Below are positions 22,401 through 30,013 of a stretch of DNA of 36,831 bases, one piece after another. A program made the translations under genes and the position numbers. Source of the stretch: Bacteroidaceae bacterium (GTDB taxonomy: Bacteria; Bacteroidota; Bacteroidia; Bacteroidales; Bacteroidaceae); the NCBI GenBank assembly GCA_017524545.1, contig JAFXVN010000019.1, positions 1-36,831 of the forward strand, read 5' to 3'. A model generated the notes under the pieces. That model was not told where the DNA came from. It made no database searches and was given only the letters and a program-made list of their open reading frames with translations. The first letter of the stretch is position 1; every line of letters starts with the position of its first letter.

Positions 22401-24660
22401 CTACAAGCAGGCCATTGCGGCTCTTGCCGAAGAGCGTGCCGGTCGCGACGACCTCTATGGCGCAGCCACCGACCTCCTCGACAAGTACCTTACCGAAGAC
22501 GAGGAGGCAGACGAGGAGTTGCCCAACGGCACCTATCTCAACATCATCGACACCCGCACCCTCAACGAAGAGGAACTGACAGCAGAAATCGCCTTTGCAA
22601 GGTATCTGTTCGAGCAAGCCATCATGAGTAGCATCAACGAAGGCTCCGACGTCAGCAACATCATCAAGAATGCTGCCTTCGACGAGGACGGTAGCTTCAA
22701 GGATTGGGAGACCGAAAGGACATACGAAAGCCCCAGCGGTTCCAACTTCAGCTCTAATACCGGCTTCACCGACATATATCCTGTAGCCGGCACTTGGAAT
22801 ACCGCCTTCACCGTTTCACAGTACATCGTGGCCGACATTCCCGACGGCATCTACGAGCTGGAGGCTCCCGCCTTCTATCGTCCCGGCGGCAATGGCACTG
22901 GTGATATGGAGGGCAACGACTATGTTCCTGCCGACCTATTCATCAACGACTTCTACACACCCGTCATGAACATTTATGCTGGTCGTGTGCTCTACGAAGA
23001 TGCCATCAACGGCGTGAACTGCCGCTACGATGCAAGTGGCGACCCCGATGCTCCTCATAACGGCGAATCCACCTCTTCGCAGGACTTCGACACGGGCGAC
23101 GGCTATGTGCCTGAACAGCGTCAGGCAGTCAGCTTCGCATTCGCTGGAGGCCGCTATATAAATAAAGTATATGGCTTCGTGCAGGGCGGCGAGCTTCGTA
23201 TTGGCATCCGCAACACTGGCAAGCCCTGGTACGAGAGCGGCATGACCATGTGGGGCAAGTTCAAGCTCACCTATCGCGGTTACAGCGAGGAGGCCATCAG
23301 CGCAATGATGGAGAACTACAGCAAGCGCCTCCAGGCACTCAAGTATGCCCGCGAAGACCAATGGATAATGTACTATAGCCAAAGCCATATCGTGAACCTT
23401 GATGCATACATGGACGATGTGGATGCTGCCACCACGTTGGAGGAAAAGATGGCTGCCATCAAGAGGCTCAACGATGAGTTCAACACCATCCTCGACAGCT
23501 ACGATGCATACCAGGAACTCTATAACCTCTATGTCTATTGCACCGACAAGGCCGACGAGAATGTGGAGAGCAATCCCGCACTGAGCGATGCCTTTGCCGA
23601 GGTGGCAAGTGAAATCGAGGACCACTACATGGAAGGCGACCTCACCGACGAGGAGGCCCGCAACTATCGCCAGAGAATCCTCAATGATCCCGACCTTGGC
23701 GGCGGCTTCTATGTACAAGGTGACTTGCTCGATGAGGAAGGTGGCAACCTCGACTACAACACCCGCTCCACTGTTTATCCCATGACTCCTCAGGTGGACG
23801 GCACCTTCGTTGCTACCGTCAAGGTGCAGAACCGTGCCAACCGCGCCAACAGCGATGCCCGTGCCGGTATCTTTATCAGCCGCATGGACGAGCGTTACGA
23901 GTGCACCTCCTCTTCACGTCGCTTCATCACGCCTGCCAACAACACCTTCAAGGCAGTTCTTGACAACAACGACGCTCATCAGGACTTCCAGACCATAGGC
24001 GGCGAGTACAAGATTACCTTCAACCCCGCAGACAGCACTATCGTCTTCGACCTCGTCAGTGAATATCCCTGGCACAACAACGTCTATGTTGTCGGGTCTA
24101 TCATCAACGTCAACGGCGAACAGCACCGCTGGAAGAACGACGAGATGGCTCCTCTTGCTCATAAGGGCAATGGGGTGTATGAAGGCGTTGTCAGCTTCTT
24201 CCAAGACCCGAATGAGAACCTGTATCCCAACTTCACCATCATGTCCTGCCGCTCCAACACGGGCGCCATCGAACACTCCACAGCTACCCGCAGCGGCTGG
24301 AACGAGGGTCGCTATGGCAGCGAAGAGAATAAGCTTCTCCTTGAGGACGGTGTCGTAGTGGGCGACCTGATTCGTGGCTCCGACCGCAAGTGGTACATGA
24401 ACTGGGACGAGCAGAACACTGCCGAGACACAGGAGTATCGCATCACTTTCGACATGAACCAGGGTACTGTGATGACTCGAATAATGAAGGGCATCGACGG
24501 CGACCTCAACGGTGACGGTAAGGTTGACATTGCCGATGCAGTCTCTATCCTCGACATCATGGCTGCCGGAGGCTTCGATGCAGCAGCCGACCTGAATGGC
24601 GACGGTAAGGTTGACATCGCCGACTTCGTAGCTGTGCTCGACATCATGGCACTGCAATAA
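19492..24660 (+). CDS. Giant secreted modular protein with a C-terminal dockerin
   Basis: Encodes 1722 residues with a signal peptide (MRKFTSLAIFGLMWFVGSAAFA). Residues 24 to about 340 and 366 to about 650 are two similar modules with GLUG-like repeats (ITGTGQNN, GGITGGSS, LIGGSTAP). Each module begins with an HEY...C..C motif and a DA-GFY segment and ends around FYQTLGEDEYP or WFQTLGEDEFP. A third HKFADGFCSVC motif (about 687) precedes a beta-rich carbohydrate-binding-like region (to about 900), then an alpha-helical segment (about 905-1030), a second beta-rich region (about 1065-1265) and a second helical segment (to about 1400). A beta domain follows, then two Ca-binding repeats of pattern DxNxDGxxDxxD at the extreme C-terminus, a type I dockerin. 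No catalytic domain is recognised. It is probably surface-exposed and may assemble through a cohesin elsewhere in the genome. Confidence 0.8.
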   Translation: MRKFTSLAIFGLMWFVGSAAFADEHEYRNGICTMHDECDEHFERPVQDADGFYMLCNVGNVEWISQQVADNNIDLDCKLMNDIDFENVVNLHSPIGPSNGRKYNATFDGQGFRIKNMIIDRPDSEMQGFFGSLRGNPNNRNEGTVIKNLIIDKSCSITGALRTGGITGTGQNNAMEINIINCVNEASVTTTTKNAGGITGGSSSTHPIWKLTNCVNTGTITAMGNSADEKESAGISGWLGDNANTRVTNCFNLGIVDGIDASGRGVFRQSNSNVGINCYDLSFNELSTQYIDHDFTAEDILNGRVAYIINQKAGSLVFYQTLGEDEYPVPFNTSKVVYLQGELLCDGTPIEGGTYTNDPVEPVRPPHEYDEGDFHCINCGAISDDFCEKDAEGFYQLNNELDVCWFAEFVKAGNVEVNAKLNSDLDFTDYPDFAGIADRNNGFKGIFDGGFHTISNMDMSWRVDEDWVGFINFLNGGATVRNLRGDATCFICAHGNAGLIGGSTAPGDIYLENLGFEGDVSCTRAGAGGILGCNTGSQAHIYMTNCYSTGFISGSEVMENGALSAWLGSSGAVITNCWSSATVSGVQNDDKYLARFDNATFTNCYSVNGTPLQATIVDYDDVESGALCYKLNGNQDNIAWFQTLGEDEFPTFMPGHKQVYAVVEMRCDGWFDPANASYSNSSSTVKPDHKFADGFCSVCHQQDPNFPFLEVFANADHDTVEGYTTNNSGDGSGLAINNSVAEHWNMKWFETYQTIKGLEPGMYRLRVQGLTRAEAWSENPGAAYESGELSDAFAPLYHSSQYFAEVGGKRIASRFMDIAKEAQEERVGETENQSSNTGLWVPNSLAACNKYFGRGLYWNEPLYFVVENAEDSVNIGVENNMYLYGNWTVWDSWRLDKLTDGDIDLIRKQQVDAIQEELESLEPQASLMEAYNDAKDAIESATTLEEILTLSDVLSRTPNLIRSSHLAYEAYKQAIAALAEERAGRDDLYGAATDLLDKYLTEDEEADEELPNGTYLNIIDTRTLNEEELTAEIAFARYLFEQAIMSSINEGSDVSNIIKNAAFDEDGSFKDWETERTYESPSGSNFSSNTGFTDIYPVAGTWNTAFTVSQYIVADIPDGIYELEAPAFYRPGGNGTGDMEGNDYVPADLFINDFYTPVMNIYAGRVLYEDAINGVNCRYDASGDPDAPHNGESTSSQDFDTGDGYVPEQRQAVSFAFAGGRYINKVYGFVQGGELRIGIRNTGKPWYESGMTMWGKFKLTYRGYSEEAISAMMENYSKRLQALKYAREDQWIMYYSQSHIVNLDAYMDDVDAATTLEEKMAAIKRLNDEFNTILDSYDAYQELYNLYVYCTDKADENVESNPALSDAFAEVASEIEDHYMEGDLTDEEARNYRQRILNDPDLGGGFYVQGDLLDEEGGNLDYNTRSTVYPMTPQVDGTFVATVKVQNRANRANSDARAGIFISRMDERYECTSSSRRFITPANNTFKAVLDNNDAHQDFQTIGGEYKITFNPADSTIVFDLVSEYPWHNNVYVVGSIINVNGEQHRWKNDEMAPLAHKGNGVYEGVVSFFQDPNENLYPNFTIMSCRSNTGAIEHSTATRSGWNEGRYGSEENKLLLEDGVVVGDLIRGSDRKWYMNWDEQNTAETQEYRITFDMNQGTVMTRIMKGIDGDLNGDGKVDIADAVSILDIMAAGGFDAAADLNGDGKVDIADFVAVLDIMALQ

Positions 24661-24664
24661 AAAA

Positions 24665-24710
24665 GCCTCTCCCTAACCCTCCCCAAAGGGGAGGGGAACA
24701 CAACGAGAGG
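24665..24710. repeat. GC-rich palindromic element after the dockerin gene
   Basis: Outer inverted ends CCTCTC (24666-24671) and GAGAGG (24705-24710) enclose a perfect 8-bp stem CCCTCCCC/GGGGAGGG around AAA (24677-24695). It is the intergenic form of the elements read inside GH31, the double ABC ATPase and PriA, and could also help terminate transcription. Confidence 0.75.
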
Positions 24711-24724
24711 ATGTAATAATTAAC

Positions 24725-24790
24725 AACAACGGATTGCGGATTTTATCTGTGCTGACAACCAGCAAACAAGATAATCCGCAATCCGTTGTT
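24725..24790. terminator. Long hairpin upstream of the MNT/HEPN pair
   Basis: Near-perfect inverted arms of 22-24 bp (24725-24748 and 24769-24790) surround a 20-bp loop. Each arm contains a doubled heptamer (CGGATTG, CGGATTT on the left; AATCCGC, AATCCGT on the right). A T-rich stretch follows, so it could terminate the dockerin gene; it also resembles a short member of the heptamer inverted arrays. Confidence 0.65.
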
Positions 24791-24822
24791 TTGTGTATGT
24801 GGTGAACTTTCTCTCTAATAAT

Positions 24823-24853
24823 TTGGTGGGATGAGATAAAAGTCGTATTTTTG
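24823..24853 (+). promoter_or_regulatory. Promoter of the MNT/HEPN pair
   Basis: TTG at 24823-24825, a 20-bp spacer and TATTTTTG at 24846-24853. The start codon follows 19 bp after the -7 box. Confidence 0.75.
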
Positions 24854-24872
24854 CAACAGCAAACGCCATTAT

Positions 24873-25196
24873 ATGGAACGGAATCTAACAACAAAAGACT
24901 TGACCAATGCTGCTCGCATGACAATGCCGACAGGCAGTACCGTTTGGTTGTATGGTTCGAGGGCAAGAGGGGATGCAAAGCCAGATTCGGATTGGGACTT
25001 GCTTCTGCTTTTAGACAAAGATAAAATCGAAGACGATGATTTCAGGAGGTTCTGCTATCCTCTTATAGAATTTGGATGGACTTTTGGTGCTGATTTGAGT
25101 CCTCAAATGTACACAAAGAAAGAGTGGAAGGAAATGAGCATTTTGCCATATTGCCAGAATGTGGAACGAGACAAACAGATAGTATATGAGTCTTAG
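24873..25196 (+). CDS. MNT-type nucleotidyltransferase (putative antitoxin)
   Basis: Encodes 107 residues, a minimal nucleotidyltransferase. The active-site pattern GSx10DxD is exact: Gly28-Ser29, then Asp40 and Asp42 in SDWDLLLLLD. Such MNT proteins pair with HEPN proteins; in the studied MntA/HepT systems the MNT partner modifies the HEPN protein with AMP groups and neutralises it. The gene overlaps the HEPN start by 11 bp in a different frame, implying coupled translation and balanced amounts. It is AT-richer than its neighbours and has its own promoter, suggesting an acquired cassette between the dockerin gene and recG. Confidence 0.85.
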   Translation: MERNLTTKDLTNAARMTMPTGSTVWLYGSRARGDAKPDSDWDLLLLLDKDKIEDDDFRRFCYPLIEFGWTFGADLSPQMYTKKEWKEMSILPYCQNVERDKQIVYES

Positions 25197-25596
25197 TGCA
25201 GAACAGCGTGCAACGCTTGTCAAGTTATACTTGGATAAAGCTTGGCTAACATATCAGGAAGCAATTATTGCAGCAGAGAAAGAAAGCTGGAGCATGGCTG
25301 CCAACAGGTTGTATTATGCTTTGTTTCATGCGACATCGGCCTTGTTTGTTAACGACGGATTGGAAGTCAGGTCCCATCGGGGAATCAAGGCGAAATTAGG
25401 CCAATACTACATTCTTACGGGCAAGCTCTCCTCAGACTATTCATATTTTCTGGCAAAGATGGAAACGCTTCGAGACAAGGCCGACTATAATGTCCAGTTT
25501 GTGGCTACAGACAAGGATGTCATTCCCAATCTTCCTTTAGCAAAAGACTTTATTGAGACATTAGAGAAAATGATAGGAAGCGGAGCTGTTTCCTAA
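25186..25596 (+). CDS. HEPN domain protein (putative RNase toxin)
   Basis: Encodes 136 residues, mostly helical. The HEPN RNase motif Rx4-6H appears as Arg41 to His48 in RLYYALFHATSALF, with adjacent tyrosines 43 and 44 that could be modification targets. The stretch GLEVRSHRGIKAKLGQYYILTG and the closing LPLAKDFIETLEKM are common in this HEPN group. The family acts as ribonuclease toxins or as accessory domains; the pairing with an MNT gene supports the former. The stop lies 14 bp before the convergent recG stop. Confidence 0.85.
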   Translation: MSLSAEQRATLVKLYLDKAWLTYQEAIIAAEKESWSMAANRLYYALFHATSALFVNDGLEVRSHRGIKAKLGQYYILTGKLSSDYSYFLAKMETLRDKADYNVQFVATDKDVIPNLPLAKDFIETLEKMIGSGAVS

Positions 25597-25612
25597 CTGT
25601 ATTCACCATTCT

Positions 25613-27721
25613 TTACGAGATTTGGCTCCAGTCCTTGTGTTCTTTCTTGAGTTCTTGCAGGTGGCGGCGGAGCAGGGCATTGTCTTTTGCCTGTAGTTCG
25701 GGGTCGGCATCAAGCACAAAGGCAGCCGTGTCGCGAGCCAGCTGCACGAGCTGACCGTCGCGCCCTAGATTGGCAAGCTTTAGGTTGAAGGCGATGCCGC
25801 TTTGCTGTGTCCCTTCGAGGTCGCCCGGGCCGCGAAGCTTCAGGTCAGCTTCCGCAATCTCGAAGCCGTCGTTGGTCTCTGTCATTATTTGCAGTCGCTT
25901 GCGCGTCTCGGCAGAGAGCTTGAAGTTCGACACAAGGATGCAGTAGGACTGTTCTGCGCCGCGACCCACCCTGCCGCGCAGCTGGTGCAGCTGCGAGAGG
26001 CCGAACCTCTCGGCATTCTGGATTATCATAACTGAGGCGTTGGGCACGTTCACACCCACCTCTATGACGGTAGTGGCGACGAGTATTTGTGTCTCGCCCG
26101 AGACGAATTTCTGCATCTCTGCGTCCTTCTCCGAGGGTTTCATCTTGCCGTGCACCATGCTTATCTTGTATTGTGGAAAGACCTCCTTCAGGTGGACGAA
26201 CTCGTCCTGCACGTTCTTTAGGTCGAGCTTCTCGCTCTCCTTCACCAGTGGGAAGACGAAATAAACCTGATGCCCTGCCTCTATCTCGCGGACGACGCCG
26301 CGATAGAGCTGCTCCGGCTGGTTGTCGTAGATGTGCAGGGTGCGGACAGGCTTGCGTCCGGGCGGCAGTTCGTCGATGACAGAGACATCGAGGTCGCCGT
26401 AGAGCGTCATGGCAAGGGTGCGTGGAATGGGCGTGGCGGTCATGACGAGGACATGGGGGGCAGAGGGGGTCTTTTCCCACAGCTTCGCCCTTTGCGCTAC
26501 GCCGAAGCGGTGCTGCTCGTCGATGATGACAAGGCCGATGTTACGGAACTGCACATTGTCCTCGATGACGGCGTGTGTGCCTATCAGGATGTGGACGCTG
26601 CCGTCGCGCAAGCCTTCCTCAATGGCGGTGCGGCGTTTACCTTTGACGTTGCCTGTCAATAGTTCGACGCGGATGGGCATGTCCTTCAAGAAGTTGCGGA
26701 ATGTCTGCAGGTGCTGCTCCGCCAGAATCTCCGTAGGGGCCATGATGCAGGTCTGGCAGCCGTTGTCGATGGCAATGAGCATCACCATCAGTGCTACAAG
26801 CGTCTTGCCGCTGCCTACGTCGCCTTGCAGCAGACGGTTCATCTGATGTCCGCTCTTCATGTCGGTATGCATCTCGCGGATGACACGCTTCTGCGCCTCC
26901 GTCAGTGGAAACGGAAGGTAGTGGTGGAAGAAAGTGTTGAAGAGTTCGCCCACACGGGTGAACCGTCTGCCCATACGCTCCTGCTGCCGCTTGCGGGCGT
27001 AGGACATGATGACGAGCTGGATGAAGAACAGCTCCTCGAACTTCAGCCGCATGTTAGCCTGTGAGAGTTCGTCGGCAGTTGCGGGGTAGTGGGCGGCACG
27101 CACGGCTTTGTCGAGCGGCATGAGGTGGAGCCTGTCGATGAGATAGCCGGGCAACGTCTCGGGCAGTGTCCAGGTGATTTTGCTGAAGAGGCTGCTTGTG
27201 AAGCGTTCCAGCGTACGCGAGGTCATGCCAGCCTTCTTCATGCGCTCCGTCGTGGAGTAGTAGGGCTGCATACTCATCTTGCTGAGCGTCATCGACTCTG
27301 GGCTGTCGATGTCGGGATGGTTGACGCAAAGGCGGCCTCCATAGACGCTTGGGCGACCGAAGAGGATATAGTCTTTCCTTACCTTTACGTTTTGCTTGAT
27401 GTAGCGTATGCCCTGGAACCATGTGACATCAAGGAACATCTCGCCGTCCCAAAAGTGTCCCGTCAGTCGATGCTTGCGACCTTCTCCTGCCTCCTCGAAG
27501 CTGCGGAACTGCCCCAGCACTTGGACGAAAGGCATCTCCGTGGTCAGTTCCCGTATTTTGTAGAGGCGGCTGCGGTCGATATGCTTGTAGGGGAAGGTGT
27601 ATAGCAGGTCGTGCCAGGTCTTGATGCCCAGCTCCGCCTCCAATAGCTTCGCCCTCTGCGGCCCGATGCCGGGAAGGTAGGTGACGGCTGTGTCTAATTC
27701 ATAGTTTAAAGGTAAGGTCAC
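25613..27721 (-). CDS. recG: ATP-dependent DNA helicase RecG
   Basis: Encodes 702 residues. RecG remodels stalled replication forks and branch-migrates Holliday junctions. The N-terminal region ([19 protein letters not shown], then [15 protein letters not shown]) and OB-fold wedge precede the helicase core: [10 protein letters not shown] (Walker A), [25 protein letters not shown] (motif II), [39 protein letters not shown] and [11 protein letters not shown]. The start overlaps the end of ispD by 23 bp, so the two are probably co-transcribed. With ruvC and priA it is the third fork-repair gene of the window, though in a separate unit. Confidence 0.96.
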   Translation of the reverse strand: MTLPLNYELDTAVTYLPGIGPQRAKLLEAELGIKTWHDLLYTFPYKHIDRSRLYKIRELTTEMPFVQVLGQFRSFEEAGEGRKHRLTGHFWDGEMFLDVTWFQGIRYIKQNVKVRKDYILFGRPSVYGGRLCVNHPDIDSPESMTLSKMSMQPYYSTTERMKKAGMTSRTLERFTSSLFSKITWTLPETLPGYLIDRLHLMPLDKAVRAAHYPATADELSQANMRLKFEELFFIQLVIMSYARKRQQERMGRRFTRVGELFNTFFHHYLPFPLTEAQKRVIREMHTDMKSGHQMNRLLQGDVGSGKTLVALMVMLIAIDNGCQTCIMAPTEILAEQHLQTFRNFLKDMPIRVELLTGNVKGKRRTAIEEGLRDGSVHILIGTHAVIEDNVQFRNIGLVIIDEQHRFGVAQRAKLWEKTPSAPHVLVMTATPIPRTLAMTLYGDLDVSVIDELPPGRKPVRTLHIYDNQPEQLYRGVVREIEAGHQVYFVFPLVKESEKLDLKNVQDEFVHLKEVFPQYKISMVHGKMKPSEKDAEMQKFVSGETQILVATTVIEVGVNVPNASVMIIQNAERFGLSQLHQLRGRVGRGAEQSYCILVSNFKLSAETRKRLQIMTETNDGFEIAEADLKLRGPGDLEGTQQSGIAFNLKLANLGRDGQLVQLARDTAAFVLDADPELQAKDNALLRRHLQELKKEHKDWSQIS

Positions 27722-28358
27722 TTGGTGTGGTTATCTTGATGTTTTCCCTGTTGCCTTCGACCATCGTAATCTCTCTGCCCATTGCTTCCACAACGGAGGC
27801 ATCGTCGGTGAATGCTTCGGAGTAAGGCTGCCGATAGGCTTCTTTCAGCAGGGCAAGCGGGAATGTCTGTGGTGTCTGCACCAATCGGTATTCGTCGCGG
27901 GGGCGCGTCACGCTGCTGCCGTCGGGGAGTATTTGCCGAACCGTCTCAACGACTGGCACGACTGGCACGACCGCCTTTCCCTCGCTTGCCGTTGCATAGC
28001 ATCGCCGTATGGTTTCGGCAGAGACAAAAGGACGCACGCCATCGTGAATGCCGACAACCGCCTCTGCATCGTCGGGAAGAAGATTCAAACCGTTCCTGAC
28101 GCTGTGGAAGCGTGTCTCTCCGCCATTGGCAATCCGTTCTGGCGAGCGGAAGTTGTACTCCTTGCAAAGCTTCTGCCAATAGTCATGCTGTGCGGCAGGC
28201 AGGACAAGCACAATCTCTATGACTTCCATCGCCCTTCGGAAAGCCTCAATCGTATGCATCAGGATAGGCTTCCCGCTGATGGGCAGGAACTGCTTCGGTA
28301 TGTCTCCGCCCATGCGAAGTCCTTTGCCGCCAGCCACGATAATAATATATGAGTTCAT
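27699..28358 (-). CDS. ispD: 2-C-methyl-D-erythritol 4-phosphate cytidylyltransferase
   Basis: Encodes 219 residues. It couples CTP to methylerythritol phosphate in the non-mevalonate isoprenoid pathway. The nucleotide-binding loop [21 protein letters not shown] is at the N-terminus; [29 protein letters not shown] and [12 protein letters not shown] are conserved IspD segments. The ATG lies inside a heptamer repeat unit (TTCATAG as read on the plus strand, 28354-28360), so the repeat supplies the start codon. recG overlaps its 3' end. Confidence 0.95.
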   Translation of the reverse strand: MNSYIIIVAGGKGLRMGGDIPKQFLPISGKPILMHTIEAFRRAMEVIEIVLVLPAAQHDYWQKLCKEYNFRSPERIANGGETRFHSVRNGLNLLPDDAEAVVGIHDGVRPFVSAETIRRCYATASEGKAVVPVVPVVETVRQILPDGSSVTRPRDEYRLVQTPQTFPLALLKEAYRQPYSEAFTDDASVVEAMGREITMVEGNRENIKITTPSDLTFKL

Positions 28359-28444
28359 AGTTCATAGTTATGAGTTCATAGTTAATTCTTTTGCTCAGTT
28401 GCAGGGCTTTGCCCAACTATGAACTATGAATTATGCACTATGAA
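28354..28444. repeat. Inverted 4+4 heptamer element between DJ-1-like gene and ispD
   Basis: Left array: TTCATAG, TTCATAG, TTATGAG, TTCATAG (28354-28381). Core of 35 bp with a GGGC/GCCC stem. Right array: CTATGAA, CTATGAA, TTATGCA, CTATGAA (28417-28444). The element provides the ispD start codon at one end and the stop plus last residues of the DJ-1-like protein at the other. Confidence 0.85.
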
Positions 28445-28991
28445 CTAACTCTTTGTATATCATCCCCTGGCGCAGAGGCATTGATGCTCCTTCGCCCAGG
28501 AAGAAATCGACGATGGTATAGCCGAACTCAAAAGCGGCAGCGGGGCCTTTGCCTGTGATGATGTTGCCATCCTGTTCTACGATTGCGGCTGTATAGCTGG
28601 CACCTTTCAGCTCGCCTTCGACACCGGGATAGCAGGTGGCGCGGCGACCTTGAAGCAAACCAAGATGACCGAACACCAGTGGTGCAGCGCAGATGGCAGC
28701 AATGGCGCCACCTGTCTCGAAGTGGCGCTTGATGGCTTCTGTCAAAGGTTTGCAGGCATCCAGATTGGTAGAGCCTGGCAGACCTCCGGGCAGCACGAGC
28801 ATCTCTGCCTGCGAGAAGTCAACTTCGGGCAGCAGCATGTCGGCTGTGATGCCAACGCCATGAGCACTTGTCACAACATTCTCTCCGGTAATGGAAACGG
28901 TCTGCACCTGCAGGCCTGCACGTCGCATGATATCGACCGGTGCAATGGCTTCGATATCCTCGAAACCTGTAGCTAAAAAGACGTAAATCAT
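28431..28991 (-). CDS. DJ-1/PfpI family protein
   Basis: Encodes 186 residues of the DJ-1/ThiJ/PfpI fold, small cytosolic proteins linked to protein or nucleotide deglycation and stress response. The nucleophilic Cys101 lies in AAICAAPLVFG, with Glu14 near it in GFEDIEAIAPVD, as in DJ-1. The last four residues (VHSA) and the stop codon are encoded by the heptamer repeat at 28354-28444, so the natural C-terminus may once have been different. Promoter -7 box at 29055-29062 on the minus strand; the leader contains five AATTAAG-type heptamers (29003-29037). Confidence 0.9.
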   Translation of the reverse strand: MIYVFLATGFEDIEAIAPVDIMRRAGLQVQTVSITGENVVTSAHGVGITADMLLPEVDFSQAEMLVLPGGLPGSTNLDACKPLTEAIKRHFETGGAIAAICAAPLVFGHLGLLQGRRATCYPGVEGELKGASYTAAIVEQDGNIITGKGPAAAFEFGYTIVDFFLGEGASMPLRQGMIYKELVHSA

Positions 28992-29002
28992 ATCTTTTAT
29001 AT

Positions 29003-29037
29003 AATTAAGAGTTAAGAATTAAGAGTTAAGAATTAAG
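29003..29037. repeat. Five heptamers in the DJ-1 leader
   Basis: AATTAAG, AGTTAAG, AATTAAG, AGTTAAG, AATTAAG run without interruption over 35 bp between the DJ-1-like start codon and its promoter. No inverted partner array is present nearby. Confidence 0.8.
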
Positions 29038-29051
29038 ATTTGACTTTTGTT

Positions 29052-29082
29052 TTGCAAAGTTAGGAAAAAATCCTTAACTTTG
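29052..29082. promoter_or_regulatory. Overlapping divergent promoters of the DJ-1-like gene and nadK
   Basis: For nadK (plus): TTG 29052-29054, a 20-bp spacer and TAACTTTG 29075-29082. For the DJ-1-like gene (minus): TAACTTTG at 29062-29055, with no clear -33 box. The two -7 boxes are arms of a near-perfect inverted repeat (CAAAGTTA-GGA / TCC-TTAACTTTG) only 12 bp apart, so polymerase could not occupy both at once. Confidence 0.7.
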
Positions 29083-29104
29083 CCAGCCAAAAGAGAAATT
29101 ATTT

Positions 29105-29998
29105 ATGGAAAAGGCTAAAAGATGTGCAATCTTTGGGAATACCTACCAGCCCAAAAAGTGCGAAGCCGTGCAGAAACTCTTCGATGCGCTGGCCGCTTCC
29201 GGCATCGTCCCTCTCATAGACAGTCCGTTCTATGATTACCTCAGGGAAGAGATGCACGTTTCCATACCGGCATATCAGCTTATTACCGACGATGCCTTCG
29301 ATGCCGACGTTGCTGTCAGCATGGGCGGCGATGGCACTTTCCTTACGACAGCGATGAGGGTGGGGAAGAAGCAGATTCCCATTCTCGGCATCAATACCGG
29401 GCGGCTTGGCTTCCTTGCCGACTTCTCTCTCGATGACATCACGCAGACGCTGAGTGATTTTCAGGCAGGTTTGCTGCGTACGGAGCAGTGCAACGTGCTT
29501 CAGGTGGAGTGCTCCGACGGAGAGATGCAGGGCTATCCCTTTGCACTCAATGAAGTGGCGGTGCTCAAACGTGACAACAGCAGCATGATAAGCATCCGCG
29601 TTGACCTTGGCGGGGAGTACCTCACAACCTATCAGGCAGATGGGCTTGTCGTCAACACGCCCACAGGCAGCACAGCTTACGCCCTTAGCGTGGGCGGCCC
29701 GGTGATGTTGCCAGGCTGTCAGAACATCGGCCTTGTCCCGGTTGCCCCGCACGGACTTACCGTTCGCCCGTTGACTTTGCCCGATAACCTCGAGATAAAG
29801 CTCACCATAGAGAGCCGCAGCCACAACTTCCTGGTGGCTATCGACGGACGCAGCGAGTCGTGCCAAGACACGACACGGCTCACCATCCGCAAGGCTCCCT
29901 ATCAGGTCTTTGTGTTGAAACGCCCGGAGACAACTTTCCTGCGTACCTTACGCAGCAAGCTCCTTTGGGGCAGTGACGCGAGAACCATTGAACATTGA
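29105..29998 (+). CDS. nadK: NAD kinase
   Basis: Encodes 297 residues. It phosphorylates NAD to NADP using ATP. Diagnostic motifs: the GGDGTF loop (about residue 74), NTGRLGFLADF (about 97), NEVAVLKRD (about 153) and the DGLVVNTPTGSTAYALSVGG segment (about 178). Length is usual for the family. It is transcribed from the divergent promoter region shared with the DJ-1-like gene. The ABC exporter gene begins 15 bp after its stop. Confidence 0.96.
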   Translation: MEKAKRCAIFGNTYQPKKCEAVQKLFDALAASGIVPLIDSPFYDYLREEMHVSIPAYQLITDDAFDADVAVSMGGDGTFLTTAMRVGKKQIPILGINTGRLGFLADFSLDDITQTLSDFQAGLLRTEQCNVLQVECSDGEMQGYPFALNEVAVLKRDNSSMISIRVDLGGEYLTTYQADGLVVNTPTGSTAYALSVGGPVMLPGCQNIGLVPVAPHGLTVRPLTLPDNLEIKLTIESRSHNFLVAIDGRSESCQDTTRLTIRKAPYQVFVLKRPETTFLRTLRSKLLWGSDARTIEH

Positions 29999-30013
29999 AG
30001 AAGATGTCAAATC

